A DNA stretch of 64,000 bases. Origin: Thomasclavelia saccharogumia DSM 17460. Its GTDB lineage: Bacteria > Bacillota_I > Bacilli_A > Erysipelotrichales > Coprobacillaceae. Below are positions 8,102-17,343 of this stretch, in pieces. A program made the translations under genes and the position numbers. Each line of letters opens with the position of its first letter. The first letter of the stretch is position 1. The DNA is taken from the NCBI RefSeq assembly GCF_000686665.1, contig NZ_JMLH01000003.1:1-64000 (forward strand), given 5' to 3'. Under the pieces are notes generated by a model. It did not search any database. It was not told the origin of the DNA and saw nothing but the letters and a program-made list of their open reading frames with translations.

Positions 8102-10714
8102 AAATTCATCTTCATTTAATATATCTTCTAAACTTATTTTTTCGTATTTTACAGGTTTAGATTTTTTTACTGATGGATTTTTCTTTTTAGTTATTTTATT
8201 TTCTATAATCGGTTCATCAAGTTCATCTAATAAAGTATGCTCTTTAGGCTGTTTGAAAATATCCGGTACAGCATCTTTTGATTTTAGATCCTGATAATCA
8301 TCAGTAGAAATTGGTGTGTCTAAATAAACATCATCAATAAATTGATTATTTGTCAACTTAGTAAATGCAGTCGGTTTTTGTTCAAGGGAAGCATTGTGAT
8401 AATCAGATGCTTTAAATGTAAAATTAGTTTGATCATTTAATGTTAAAGTTATTTGCTGTTGATTATTGATAACAACAGCTTTTTTGACATAAATGACTTT
8501 GCTTTTAGGATTTTTATACAATAACGTTCCCTTGGTTGCTCGATTACATGGTGTAATATCACCAATTTTGATTCGTTTTATGCCACCATTTTCACTAATC
8601 AACATTAATGAACAGCTTGTCATTGGATCAAAAATATTTAAACTTATTAATTCATCATTTTTTAAATTGATAGCTTTGATACCAGCAGCTTTTATTCCCA
8701 CCACGGATACTTCCTGTTCTGAATATAGAGCTCCATAACCTGCCTTAGTAGTTAAAATAATACCTTGATTGTTATCTGTTAATTTAACATCGATTACTTT
8801 ATCATCATTTTTAAGTCCCATACATTTAAGCGGTTTTGAAAAACGGGTAACTTTAAAATCTTTTAATAAAGTTCGTTTTATTTGACCGTTTTTTGTAGCC
8901 AGCATTACATATAAAGGCAGATTAAAATCTTTTACTAAAATAGTTCCAATAATTTTTTCACTTGAACTAACTTTGATCAAATAACTAATATGTTTACCAG
9001 CATCTTTCCATTTAAACTCTTCAATTTTATGAACCGGAACAAATAAATAATTACCAGCGTCTGTAAATAACAATAAATGATCCAGCGTGTTAGCCTGATA
9101 CATAGAGACAAGATAATCATTTTCTTTTTTACCAAAAGGCGTTGTTCCTCTAGCTTTGATTGAACGCTTACTGATTCGTTTGATATAACCATCTCTAGTA
9201 ATTGAAATATTAACGTCTTCAGATAAGATCATTGCCTTTTCATCAATTTTAATTTCCTGAATCTCATCACGAATCATTGATAATCTTGGCATAGGATACT
9301 TTTTCTTGATTGTTTTTAATTGATCGATAATTACTTTACGTAAAACATCATCGCTATCTAAAATATTATTTAAATAGGCAATTTTTTCATCTAATTCCTT
9401 ATTTTCATTTTCCAATGTAACAATATCAGTATTAGTTAAACGATACAATTGTAACATTACGATTGCTTCAGCCTGCTTTTCACTAAAATCAAACTTAATG
9501 ATCAAATTATTTTTAGCATCACTTTTATCTTTAGATTGTCTGATTGTCTTTACGACATCATCTAAAATAGATATTGCTTTAATTAAGCCGCTAACGATAT
9601 GCTTTCGCGCCTTAGCTTTGTTTAAATCATAAATTGAACTTCTAGTAACAACATCAATTTGATGATCAATATATCCATCTAAAATATCCATAATTCCCAT
9701 TAATACAGGACGTTTATCCCTGATGGCTACCATATTATAATTATAATTTTTCTGTAGATCAGTATTTTTATATAAATAATTTAATGTATTTTGTACTGAA
9801 ATATCTTTTTTTAGATCAATTACGATTCTAAGTCCATTACGATCAGATTCATCACGAACTTCAATAATACCATCGATACTGCGATTAAAACGAATTTCAT
9901 CTATTTTTCTTACCAATTCAGCTTTATTCACTTCATAAGGGATTTCCGTAACCACGATCTTATTCATTGTTTTTTCTTCAAGTATTGTAGTTTTACTACG
10001 AACAATGACTTTTCCTCGACCGGTTTTAAAGGCATTTAAAATCCCTTGTTTACCCTCTACTATCGCTCCAGTAGGAAAATCGGGACCTTTAACAAATTCC
10101 ATGATTTTCTCTAACGAACAGTTAGGATATTTAATGCGGTGAATCGTCGCCTCGATCACTTCTTCTAAATTATGCGGGGGAATATCAGTAGCATAACCGG
10201 CTGAAATCCCCGTCGCTCCATTTACCAGAAGGTTTGGATATGCTGCTGGTAAAACTGTTGGTTCGTATTCAGTGTCATCAAAGTTTAATGACATCAACAC
10301 AGTTTCTTTATCTAAATCTTTTAATAATTCAGCAGCAATTGCTGAAAGTCTCGCTTCAGTATAACGCATCGCTGCAGCTGGGTCATTATCAATTGAACCA
10401 TTGTTCCCCTGCATATCAACTAATGGTGCTCGCATTTTCCATTCTTGTGATAAACGAACCATCGCATCATAAACAGAAGTATCACCGTGAGGATGATAAT
10501 TACCAATGACATTACCAACTGTCTTAGCTGATTTACGATATGGCTTGGTATATAGATTTCCTTCTTTGTACATCGAATAAAGAATTCTTCGCTGTACTGG
10601 TTTTAAACCATCACGAACATCAGGTAAGGCACGATCTTGAATGATATATTTTGAATATTTTCCAAAACGGTCACCCATAATGGTTTCTAATGACATGACT
10701 ATTTTTTTATCCAT
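8099..10714 (-). CDS. parC: DNA topoisomerase IV subunit A
   Basis: Topoisomerase IV A subunit, which decatenates daughter chromosomes. The N-terminal breakage-reunion domain has DRALPDVRDGLKPVQRRILY, the quinolone-determining HPHGDTSVYDAM segment and the catalytic tyrosine in AAMRYTEARLS. The C-terminal half has beta-pinwheel repeats such as GYGALYSEQEVSVVGIKAAG. There is a lysine-rich tail. It follows parE by 13 bases. ATG at 10714 with AAGGAG upstream is the start; upstream TTG codons would overlap the ribosome-binding site. Absence of a canonical GyrA box was judged by eye only; the parE partner supports ParC over GyrA. Confidence 0.9.
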   Translation of the reverse strand: MDKKIVMSLETIMGDRFGKYSKYIIQDRALPDVRDGLKPVQRRILYSMYKEGNLYTKPYRKSAKTVGNVIGNYHPHGDTSVYDAMVRLSQEWKMRAPLVDMQGNNGSIDNDPAAAMRYTEARLSAIAAELLKDLDKETVLMSLNFDDTEYEPTVLPAAYPNLLVNGATGISAGYATDIPPHNLEEVIEATIHRIKYPNCSLEKIMEFVKGPDFPTGAIVEGKQGILNAFKTGRGKVIVRSKTTILEEKTMNKIVVTEIPYEVNKAELVRKIDEIRFNRSIDGIIEVRDESDRNGLRIVIDLKKDISVQNTLNYLYKNTDLQKNYNYNMVAIRDKRPVLMGIMDILDGYIDHQIDVVTRSSIYDLNKAKARKHIVSGLIKAISILDDVVKTIRQSKDKSDAKNNLIIKFDFSEKQAEAIVMLQLYRLTNTDIVTLENENKELDEKIAYLNNILDSDDVLRKVIIDQLKTIKKKYPMPRLSMIRDEIQEIKIDEKAMILSEDVNISITRDGYIKRISKRSIKARGTTPFGKKENDYLVSMYQANTLDHLLLFTDAGNYLFVPVHKIEEFKWKDAGKHISYLIKVSSSEKIIGTILVKDFNLPLYVMLATKNGQIKRTLLKDFKVTRFSKPLKCMGLKNDDKVIDVKLTDNNQGIILTTKAGYGALYSEQEVSVVGIKAAGIKAINLKNDELISLNIFDPMTSCSLMLISENGGIKRIKIGDITPCNRATKGTLLYKNPKSKVIYVKKAVVINNQQQITLTLNDQTNFTFKASDYHNASLEQKPTAFTKLTNNQFIDDVYLDTPISTDDYQDLKSKDAVPDIFKQPKEHTLLDELDEPIIENKITKKKNPSVKKSKPVKYEKISLEDILNEDEF

Positions 10715-10727
10715 ATCAAATTTCTCC

Positions 10728-12656
10728 TTAATCAATTGCAAAATTATCTTCTAATGTAAACTGAACATTTTGTTCGATCCATTCACGCCGTGGTTCAACC
10801 TTATCACCCATTAAGACAGAAACCCGTCGTTCTACAATTGCAGCATCATCGATAGATACTTGAATCAAAGTTCTTGTTTCTGGATTCATCGTTGTTTCCC
10901 ATAACTGACTGGCATTCATTTCTCCTAAACCTTTATAACGCTGAACATTATATCCACGACCAATTTTTTTCTTAGCTTCTTCTAGTTCATCATCTTCCCA
11001 AGCATAGATAGCTTCCTCTTTTTTTCCGTTTTTCTTAGAAACTTTATATAATGGCGGTAAGGCGATGTATACTTTTCCAGCTGTAATCAAATCACGCATA
11101 TAGCGATAGAAAAAAGTTAATAAAAGAATTTGAATATGAGCTCCATCAGTATCAGCATCGGTCATGATGATGACTTTACTATAGTTGCTGTCTTTTTCAT
11201 TGAAATCGGGACCAACACCAGCGCCTATAGTATTAATGATAGTTGCAATTTCTTCATTCTTTAAAATTTCGCTCATCGCTGCTTTTTCTGTATTCACAAC
11301 TTTTCCACGAAGTGGTAAGATAGCCTGATATTTACGATCACGTCCCTGTTTAGCACTTCCCCCAGCAGAATCTCCTTCGACCAAATAAAGTTCTTTCCGT
11401 TTTTTATCTTTTGACTGTGCCGGAGCCAATTTACCACTTAAAATTCTTTCTTGTTTTGCCCCTTTACCTTTTCGAGCTGCCTCGCGAGCTTTTCGAGCGG
11501 CATCGCGGACCTGGGCTGCTTTAATCATTTTTTTAGTTAGAACATCAGCTGTTTCTTTGTTTTCTTCTAAATAAAACGATAGTTTTTCATAAACAATATT
11601 ATCAACAATATTTCGTGCTTCTGGTGTTCCTAATTTAGATTTTGTCTGCCCTTCAAACTGTAAAAAATGTTCCGGCACTTTTATCGAAATTATTGCCGAT
11701 AATCCTTCACGAACATCATTACCTTCTAAATTTTTTTCTTTTTCTTTTAACAAACCGTATTTACGGGCATATTCATTAAAAGTTCGCGTTAAAGCAGCTT
11801 TGAATCCCGTTTCATGAGTTCCACCATCACTAGTTCTAACTAGATTAACAAATGACAGTGTATTTTCTTGATAACCGCTTGTAAACTGTAAGGCCACATC
11901 TACTTCGATTTCATTTAAAGAACCTTCAATGTTAATGATCGGATTAAGGGTTTCTTTTTCATAATTTAAATATTCAACAAAAGCAGTCAAACCATTATCA
12001 TATTGATAAGACACTTCTTTATTATTCCGTTCATCTTTCAAATCAATCTTGATTCCTTTTAATAGAAAAGCACTTTCCATCAATCTTTCACTGATCGTAG
12101 AATAATTATATTCGCACACGGAAAAAATATCCGGATCAGGTAAAAAATGAATCGTAGTCCCGGTTTTATTAGTTTTACCAATCACTTTTAACTTGCTGAT
12201 CTTATTACCGCCATCTTCAAATTTTTGATACCAGATTTTTCCATCACGATAAATCGTTACTTCTAACCATGATGATAAAGCATTAACAACAGAGGCTCCG
12301 ACACCATGCAATCCCCCTGATGTTTTATATCCCCCATCTTCACTAAATTTTCCCCCAGCATGGAGAACTGTCAAAATAACTTCAGTCGCTGGTCTTCCTG
12401 AAGCATGCATTCCAGTTGGCATTCCTCGACCATGATCACTAACTTCAATACTATTATCACTATGGATTGTTACTTGAATGTTATCACCAAATCCGCTAAG
12501 AGCTTCATCGATAGCATTATCGACAATTTCCCAAACCAAATGATGTAAACCGCGACTATCGGTTGAGCCAATGTACATTCCTGGTCTTTTTCTAACCGCT
12601 TCTAATCCTTCAAGAATTTGGATATTTGATTCATCATAATTACTTTTAGCTGTCAT
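10728..12656 (-). CDS. parE: DNA topoisomerase IV subunit B
   Basis: ATPase subunit of topoisomerase IV (642 aa). The GHKL ATPase domain shows EIVDNAIDEALSG (N box), DHGRGMPTG (G1) and the glycine-rich lid GGLHGVGASVVNALS near 115. A transducer domain follows, then the TOPRIM domain with LVEGDSAGGSAKQGRDRKYQ near 425 and the metal-binding DADTDGAHI near 500. The final segment (GLGEMNASQLWETTMNP) is the usual C-terminal domain. Length fits ParE and short GyrB. It is the first gene of the parE-parC operon and diverges from plsY across about 180 bp. Confidence 0.93.
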   Translation of the reverse strand: MTAKSNYDESNIQILEGLEAVRKRPGMYIGSTDSRGLHHLVWEIVDNAIDEALSGFGDNIQVTIHSDNSIEVSDHGRGMPTGMHASGRPATEVILTVLHAGGKFSEDGGYKTSGGLHGVGASVVNALSSWLEVTIYRDGKIWYQKFEDGGNKISKLKVIGKTNKTGTTIHFLPDPDIFSVCEYNYSTISERLMESAFLLKGIKIDLKDERNNKEVSYQYDNGLTAFVEYLNYEKETLNPIINIEGSLNEIEVDVALQFTSGYQENTLSFVNLVRTSDGGTHETGFKAALTRTFNEYARKYGLLKEKEKNLEGNDVREGLSAIISIKVPEHFLQFEGQTKSKLGTPEARNIVDNIVYEKLSFYLEENKETADVLTKKMIKAAQVRDAARKAREAARKGKGAKQERILSGKLAPAQSKDKKRKELYLVEGDSAGGSAKQGRDRKYQAILPLRGKVVNTEKAAMSEILKNEEIATIINTIGAGVGPDFNEKDSNYSKVIIMTDADTDGAHIQILLLTFFYRYMRDLITAGKVYIALPPLYKVSKKNGKKEEAIYAWEDDELEEAKKKIGRGYNVQRYKGLGEMNASQLWETTMNPETRTLIQVSIDDAAIVERRVSVLMGDKVEPRREWIEQNVQFTLEDNFAID

Positions 12657-12852
12657 TAATCAATTGCCTCCTTTAATCACTTTTGTCATTATAACTAAAT
12701 TATCTGTATTTTTCAAAGGTTATTGTATTTTAACGTGTTATGAAAAAATAATCATTTAATATTTTATCACAACTATCTTTAAATAGTTAAAGTTTTAGAA
12801 TAAATGATTGCTTTTTTAAACTAATAATATATAATAAATGAAGGTGATAAAT
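12657..12852. promoter_or_regulatory. divergent parE / plsY promoter region
   Basis: AT-rich spacer of about 196 bases between the divergent starts of parE and plsY. A plus-strand TATAAT-like element (around 12827-12834) precedes the plsY ribosome-binding site AAGGTG. I see no clear operator or riboswitch. Confidence 0.4.
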
Positions 12853-13452
12853 ATGATTTCAGTAATTTTAATAATTCTCGCATATCTTTATGGGTCGATT
12901 CCATTTGCATTAGTAATTGGAAGACTTTTTTATAAAACAGATGTTAGAAACTACGGTTCTGGTAATTTAGGCGGTACAAATACTGGTCGAGTTTTAGGAA
13001 AAAAAGCGGGTTTTGCAGTAATTGTTCTCGATGCTTCAAAAGCTTTATTAGTGATGCTTTTGACTAAATATTTTTGTTCAGAATTTTCTTTAAATGAAGA
13101 TCTGCCTTATCTATGTGCACTGTTTTGTGTTATCGGCCATTGTTATCCGATCTTTGCAAATTTCAAAGGGGGAAAAGCTGTATCGACAGCAATCGGATAT
13201 TTTTTTGCTGTTGATCCTTTAGGAGCTGTTTTAGCTCTAGTAGTTTTCTTTATTGTTTTAAAAATCAGTAAATATGTATCGCTTTCATCAGTTTTAGCTT
13301 CTTTATCAGTTTTACTGGCAGTTCCTTTTTTGGATATTTCGTTAACTGGTAAATTGGTTACTGCGGCAATTATTTTATTATTGGTTTACCGACATCGTGA
13401 GAATTTAAAAAGAGTTAAGCAAGGAACAGAAAGCAAAATAAGCTGGATGTAA
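12853..13452 (+). CDS. plsY: glycerol-3-phosphate acyltransferase PlsY
   Basis: Inner-membrane enzyme that transfers an acyl group from acyl-phosphate to glycerol-3-phosphate, the first step of phospholipid synthesis. About 200 aa with five hydrophobic segments. The three PlsY motifs are visible: an N-terminal GSIPFALVIGR, then GSGNLGGTNTGRVLG near residue 35, and GHCYPIFANFKGGKAVSTAIG near 97-117. Start placed at the ATG at 12853, which has AAGGTG 7 bases upstream; the ATG at 12838 precedes that site and has no ribosome-binding site of its own. Proximity to parE/parC is common in Firmicutes. Confidence 0.95.
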   Translation: MISVILIILAYLYGSIPFALVIGRLFYKTDVRNYGSGNLGGTNTGRVLGKKAGFAVIVLDASKALLVMLLTKYFCSEFSLNEDLPYLCALFCVIGHCYPIFANFKGGKAVSTAIGYFFAVDPLGAVLALVVFFIVLKISKYVSLSSVLASLSVLLAVPFLDISLTGKLVTAAIILLLVYRHRENLKRVKQGTESKISWM

Positions 13453-13453
13453 T

Positions 13454-13480
13454 AAAATCAGTCAAAATGACTGATTTTAT
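13454..13480. terminator. bidirectional terminator plsY / phosphatase
   Basis: Stem AAAATCAGTCA / TGACTGATTTT with a short loop, between convergent plsY and the phosphatase gene. Confidence 0.8.
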
Positions 13481-14097
13481 TTATAACTAATAATTTCTTC
13501 ATCTTCTAGATGACTAGCATCGCCAATATATTTGATTGTAAAATTTTTACCATCATAATCTACTTCACTAAGCGAACAACCACGCACGACATGCTGATTG
13601 ATCTTAGTTAGATCACTGATTTTATAGTTAAGCATCAAGCCATGTAAAATAATAAATAACATTCCATGAATCGTAATAAAAATATTTTTATCATGATGTT
13701 TTTGATAGATATCAGCAATAAAATCTTTTAATCTTGATTGAACCTCAAGATATGATTCACCATTTGTTAATCTAATTTGATCATCAGGATGATTCCATAA
13801 ATCATCATACTGCTTATCATTTACTAATTCTGCTATTTTTCTTCCTTCATAAATACCAAAATTCATCTCTTTTAAACGATCATCTAGAATAATATGATCA
13901 AATAAAATCTCACTTGTTTGTTTAGCACGATTGATCGGACTACTATAACAATAATCGATCGGTAATGTTTTGATACGTTCTTTTAATAGCAAGGCATCTT
14001 TGATGCCTTGTTTTGTTAAAGGTGAATCTTTCCAGCCCTGAAGTCTTTTTTCTTGATTCCACAATGTCTTTGAATGTCTAGTAATAAATAATTTCAT
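13477..14097 (-). CDS. histidine phosphatase family protein (phosphoglycerate mutase-like)
   Basis: Protein of 206 aa in the histidine phosphatase (PhoE/GpmB-type) superfamily. It starts LFITRHSKTLWNQEKRLQGW, where RHS replaces the usual RHG around the phosphohistidine. Other family residues follow: SSPINRAKQT (second Arg), MNFGIYEGRK (Glu), and FITIHGML with the second catalytic His. All four catalytic-pocket positions appear present, so it should be active. The substrate cannot be read from sequence; relatives include broad phosphatases and alpha-ribazole phosphatase, and no cobalamin genes are nearby. Confidence 0.85.
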   Translation of the reverse strand: MKLFITRHSKTLWNQEKRLQGWKDSPLTKQGIKDALLLKERIKTLPIDYCYSSPINRAKQTSEILFDHIILDDRLKEMNFGIYEGRKIAELVNDKQYDDLWNHPDDQIRLTNGESYLEVQSRLKDFIADIYQKHHDKNIFITIHGMLFIILHGLMLNYKISDLTKINQHVVRGCSLSEVDYDGKNFTIKYIGDASHLEDEEIISYK

Positions 14098-14121
14098 AAA
14101 GTAAAAATAAGGGTCTTCCCC

Positions 14122-14331
14122 TTATTTATATTGTGCCATAATAGATGACATAATTTTTTTTATTTGTACTTCGCTAGGTTTGCGTCCCATTTCCATATAC
14201 ATTGCACGAATCATTTTTTCATTGATTGGTGGATTTTTTTGTAATTGTTTTTTAAACATATAACGAGCCCCAAAGAAACCAATAATAGCGCCGATAATTA
14301 CCCCAATAATCATATTTAAGATCATGTTCAT
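14122..14331 (-). CDS. yneF: YneF family membrane protein
   Basis: Small protein of 69 aa of the UPF0154/YneF family. A single glycine-rich transmembrane helix (MIIGVIIGAIIGFFGARYMF) is followed by a conserved cytosolic tail NPPINEKMIRAMYMEMGRKPSE. Function is unknown across the family. Its position after tkt and the SirA-like gene is the same as in B. subtilis (tkt-yneE-yneF), which is the main reason for the neighbour's identification. Confidence 0.92.
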   Translation of the reverse strand: MNMILNMIIGVIIGAIIGFFGARYMFKKQLQKNPPINEKMIRAMYMEMGRKPSEVQIKKIMSSIMAQYK

Positions 14332-14708
14332 ACCTCCAATTTTTTTACTTGCTCACTAATTATAACATAACTTTTTGAAATTTGATATAAAATCTCAAAG
14401 AATATATTGCTTTTTTTAGCTGCCTCAATAATTACATAATAATCAAAAACTTTACAAACTATTTTTTCTTTTGTCAACTGATTATCAATAATATGAATAT
14501 TATTATCTCTTAAATAATCGTAACGTTCTTTTAAGCGATGTTCAATATAATCACTTACTCCCTCGTTATTACCAAAAAAGCATTCCATCTGCTTAGTTAA
14601 AAAAACATTTTTGGGTTCCAATTTAATAATTTTTTCTTTTATTTCCGGATATTGTTCAAAAAGTTCCCTTACATTAGGATTTAATCTATATATTTTATAT
14701 GTATTCAT
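14328..14708 (-). CDS. sirA: SirA-like protein (candidate sporulation inhibitor of replication)
   Basis: Protein of about 126 aa with no obvious motif by itself. Two things point to SirA (YneE). It lies exactly between tkt and yneF, as sirA does in B. subtilis. Its C-terminal part, SNIFFEILYQISKSYVIIS, resembles what I recall of the Bacillus SirA C terminus (a TIFFEVLKKVSP-type segment), and the lengths are similar. SirA binds domain I of DnaA and stops replication when sporulation begins. The overall match by eye is weak. ATG 14708 is chosen over GTG 14717 because GGTGAT lies just upstream of it. The end overlaps the yneF start. Confidence 0.55.
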   Translation of the reverse strand: MNTYKIYRLNPNVRELFEQYPEIKEKIIKLEPKNVFLTKQMECFFGNNEGVSDYIEHRLKERYDYLRDNNIHIIDNQLTKEKIVCKVFDYYVIIEAAKKSNIFFEILYQISKSYVIISEQVKKLEV

Positions 14709-14843
14709 TTCTATCACCGTAATAATCTTAGCAAGATCAAATGATAAAAATTGTCAAAAAATGTTTAAAAACAAAATATATTATTTTTTAATTTAATATT
14801 GAAAACAGTTTATCCAAAGAATCTAGTTTACAGCTTGAACAAT

Positions 14844-14872
14844 AAAAAGAGTTGTATCAAAACAACTCTTTA
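14844..14872 (-). terminator. tkt terminator
   Basis: Stem AAAGAGTTGT / ACAACTCTTT overlapping the tkt stop codon, with T-rich sequence following on the minus strand. Confidence 0.75.
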
Positions 14873-16846
14873 TAAGATTTCTTTAATATTTTTAATAACA
14901 TTTTCCACTGTGAAACCATAGTTTTCAATTACTACATTAGCTGGTGCACTAGCTCCAAATTTACTTACTGACATTGTTTTACCATCTAATCCAACATATT
15001 TATGCCAGCCAAAATCACTAGCCATTTCGATTGCTAAACGAGCTCTTACATCATTAGGAAGAATCGATTCTTTATAAGCTTTATCTTGTTCTTCAAACAA
15101 TTCCATCGATGGCATCGAAACTACCCGAACATCGATATTTTCTTCTAATAAAGCTGCTTTAGCTTTCATTGCTAGATTTACTTCACTACCAGTAGCGATA
15201 ATTATTGCATCAAGATGATCGACTTCTTTACCAACGATATAAGCACCCCTGCTTACTCCTTCATATGAAGTATTTTCCATTGTCGTTACATTTTGTCTAG
15301 TTAGAATCAATGCTGTTGGTTTATTAGTAGATTCGATTGCTAATTTCCAAGCCGCTGCCGTTTCGATTGCATCTGCAGGTCTTAATACCCGAATGTTTGG
15401 TAAAGAACGAAGCATTACTAACTGTTCAATTGGCTGGTGTGTCGGTCCATCTTCTCCTACAGCAATTGAATCATGTGATAAAGGAATTATGATTGGCAAT
15501 TCCATTAAACAAGACATTCTTAATGCTGCTTTAAAATAATCAGAGAAAACTAAGAAACCACCTGCTGATACTTTGATTCCTGTATGTAAGGTAATTCCAT
15601 TCATCATGGCAACCATAGCAAATTCACGAATTCCAAAAACTAAATTACGCCCATCATAATTTTCAACGCTAAAAGCATTTTCATTAGCGATTTCCGTTTT
15701 TGTTGAACAAGCTAAATCAGCAGTTCCTGACATAAATGTAGGATTTTGTTTAGCTGCTTCCTGAATTAATTGTAATGAAGTATTTCTTGTTGCATCATTG
15801 AAACCAGGTTTGTAATTTTGGATGATTTCTTCAATATCTAAACTGTATTTTCCATCAATTGCATCTTTTAATTCTTGAGCTAATTCAGGAAATTCTTTTT
15901 CATAATTTTTAAATAAACGCTGCCATTTATTATAACGATTTTTACCACGTTTAATACAACTATTTGCAAAATCGTCATAAACTTCTTCAGGAACATAAAA
16001 TTCCTCATGATCAAATCCATAAGATAATTTAGCATTTCTACCATCTTCTTTGCCTAAAGGACTACCATGTACCTTGTTTGTTCCCTGATTACTTGATCCA
16101 TAACCAATAACAGTATTAACAATGATCAAAGTAGGTTTATACAATTCCTTTTTACCTTTACGGATTGCTTTTTGAATATCATTAATATTATTACCATCTT
16201 TAACATTGATTACCTGCCATCCAATTGCTTCATAACGTTTTTTTACATCTTCACTAAACGACATTGATAAAGGACCATCAAGAGTAACTTGATTAGCATC
16301 ATATAAAACAATTAATTTTCCAAGTGAAAGATGTCCAGCAAGTGAAGCAGCTTCATAAGTTACCCCTTCTTGCATATCACCATCACCACATAATGCAAAT
16401 GTATAATGATCAACAATATCATAACCATCACGATTATATTTAGCTGCTAAAAACTTTTCTGCTAAGGCCATTCCAGCAGCCATTGGAATTCCTTGTCCTA
16501 AAGGACCAGATGAAGCATCTACACCATCAGTAAGATTGCATTCAGGATGTCCTGGTGTTGTCGAACCCCATTGTCTAAAATTTTTTAAATCATCCATTGA
16601 GATCTGATATCCTGATAGATGTAACATTGTATACAATAACGCTGAAGCATGCCCTGAAGCTAAAACAAATCGATCTCGATTAAACCATTTTGCCTGCTTA
16701 TGGTAAAAATTCATTTCTTTAGTAAATAACGTATATACAGCAGGTGCTGATCCTAAAACCATTCCAGGATGCCCAGAATTAGCTTTGTTGATAGTATCAA
16801 TGCCTAAAGCACGAATTGCTGCAATTGATAAATTCGATGTTTCCAT
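14870..16846 (-). CDS. tkt: transketolase
   Basis: Thiamine-diphosphate enzyme (658 aa) moving two-carbon ketol units in the non-oxidative pentose phosphate pathway. Full-length: N-terminal GHPGMVLGSAP and HASALLY, the ThDP/Mg motif GDGDMQEGVTYEAASLAGH near 155, then the pyrimidine-binding domain with FGIREFAMVAMMNGI near 405 and HDSIAVGEDGPTHQP near 465, and a C-terminal domain (VSMPSMELFEEQ). Its neighbours ynzC upstream and sirA/yneF downstream repeat the B. subtilis order. AAGGAGAATTAGAAATAA-like bases upstream supply the ribosome-binding site. Confidence 0.96.
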   Translation of the reverse strand: METSNLSIAAIRALGIDTINKANSGHPGMVLGSAPAVYTLFTKEMNFYHKQAKWFNRDRFVLASGHASALLYTMLHLSGYQISMDDLKNFRQWGSTTPGHPECNLTDGVDASSGPLGQGIPMAAGMALAEKFLAAKYNRDGYDIVDHYTFALCGDGDMQEGVTYEAASLAGHLSLGKLIVLYDANQVTLDGPLSMSFSEDVKKRYEAIGWQVINVKDGNNINDIQKAIRKGKKELYKPTLIIVNTVIGYGSSNQGTNKVHGSPLGKEDGRNAKLSYGFDHEEFYVPEEVYDDFANSCIKRGKNRYNKWQRLFKNYEKEFPELAQELKDAIDGKYSLDIEEIIQNYKPGFNDATRNTSLQLIQEAAKQNPTFMSGTADLACSTKTEIANENAFSVENYDGRNLVFGIREFAMVAMMNGITLHTGIKVSAGGFLVFSDYFKAALRMSCLMELPIIIPLSHDSIAVGEDGPTHQPIEQLVMLRSLPNIRVLRPADAIETAAAWKLAIESTNKPTALILTRQNVTTMENTSYEGVSRGAYIVGKEVDHLDAIIIATGSEVNLAMKAKAALLEENIDVRVVSMPSMELFEEQDKAYKESILPNDVRARLAIEMASDFGWHKYVGLDGKTMSVSKFGASAPANVVIENYGFTVENVIKNIKEIL

Positions 16847-16934
16847 TTATTTCTAATTCTCCTTTTACACATAAAAAACTTATCCTTATTATACACAAAA
16901 ATGTCTAAAATTGAATAAGTTTCTAAAAATATCT

Positions 16935-17165
16935 TTAATTTTTTGATTTTTCATCTTTTAATTTTTTTGGAGTTACATCATTTCCTTTTGTATCAACTAC
17001 TTTGATTGTCATTAACTGCTGTTTAAAACCACTTCTAAAAGCTTTTAAATACTCCTGACGTAATTTTTCTTGTTCTTTCAACTCAGCTGGAGTGATACTG
17101 CCATCCTTTTTCTTTTTTGCCAGTTCATTAATTCTAGTAATTAATTTTTGATCTATACTACTCAT
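16935..17165 (-). CDS. ynzC: YnzC/DUF896 family protein
   Basis: Small cytosolic protein of 76 aa, belonging to the DUF896 (YnzC) family of helical-hairpin proteins. The family core is clear: IDQKLITRINELAKKKKDGS, then TPAELKEQEKLRQEYLKAFR. The tail is lysine-rich and acidic. The biochemical role is unknown. In Bacillus the gene is between the SOS genes yneA/yneB and tkt; here lexA and yneA are absent and the gene is preceded by a structured RNA. The ribosome-binding site (AAGGAG, minus strand near 17171-17176) lies only a few bases after that RNA's U-run. Confidence 0.9.
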   Translation of the reverse strand: MSSIDQKLITRINELAKKKKDGSITPAELKEQEKLRQEYLKAFRSGFKQQLMTIKVVDTKGNDVTPKKLKDEKSKN

Positions 17166-17181
17166 TGCCTTTCTCCTTGTA

Positions 17182-17338
17182 TAAAAAAAGGTAGAGAGTT
17201 TTAGATATTTCCCTGTTTTGTACAGGTGGGTACCTTTAAATACACTTTAGGATCCCTATTCTAAGATAGGTCTTCAACACCGCAATTTAAATCAGGTTCC
17301 CTTATCTATGATGTGGAAATTTATTTACTCTCTAACCA
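17182..17338 (-). ncRNA. ssrS: probable 6S RNA
   Basis: A transcript of about 157 nt is predicted from a near-consensus promoter to a U7 run. The folding fits 6S RNA, which binds the housekeeping RNA polymerase. A closing stem (GGTTAGAGAGT with ACTCTCTACC) is followed by AAATTTCC with GGAAATAT. An open central bubble carries a small hairpin on its 3' side (CCTGT/ACAGG). Then comes a long upper stem (GGGAACCTGATTTAAAT with ATTTAAAGGTACCC) capped by another hairpin (CCTAT/ATAGG). No T-box, SAM or TPP signature is visible. The alternative is a leader regulating ynzC-tkt, because ynzC starts right after it. Confidence 0.65.
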
Positions 17339-17343
17339 AGGTT

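Noticed and set aside
10715-12837. Replication origin next to topoisomerase genes
   Set aside because: No dnaA, dnaN or DnaA-box cluster; the pair is topoisomerase IV, not the gyrase genes that accompany oriC.
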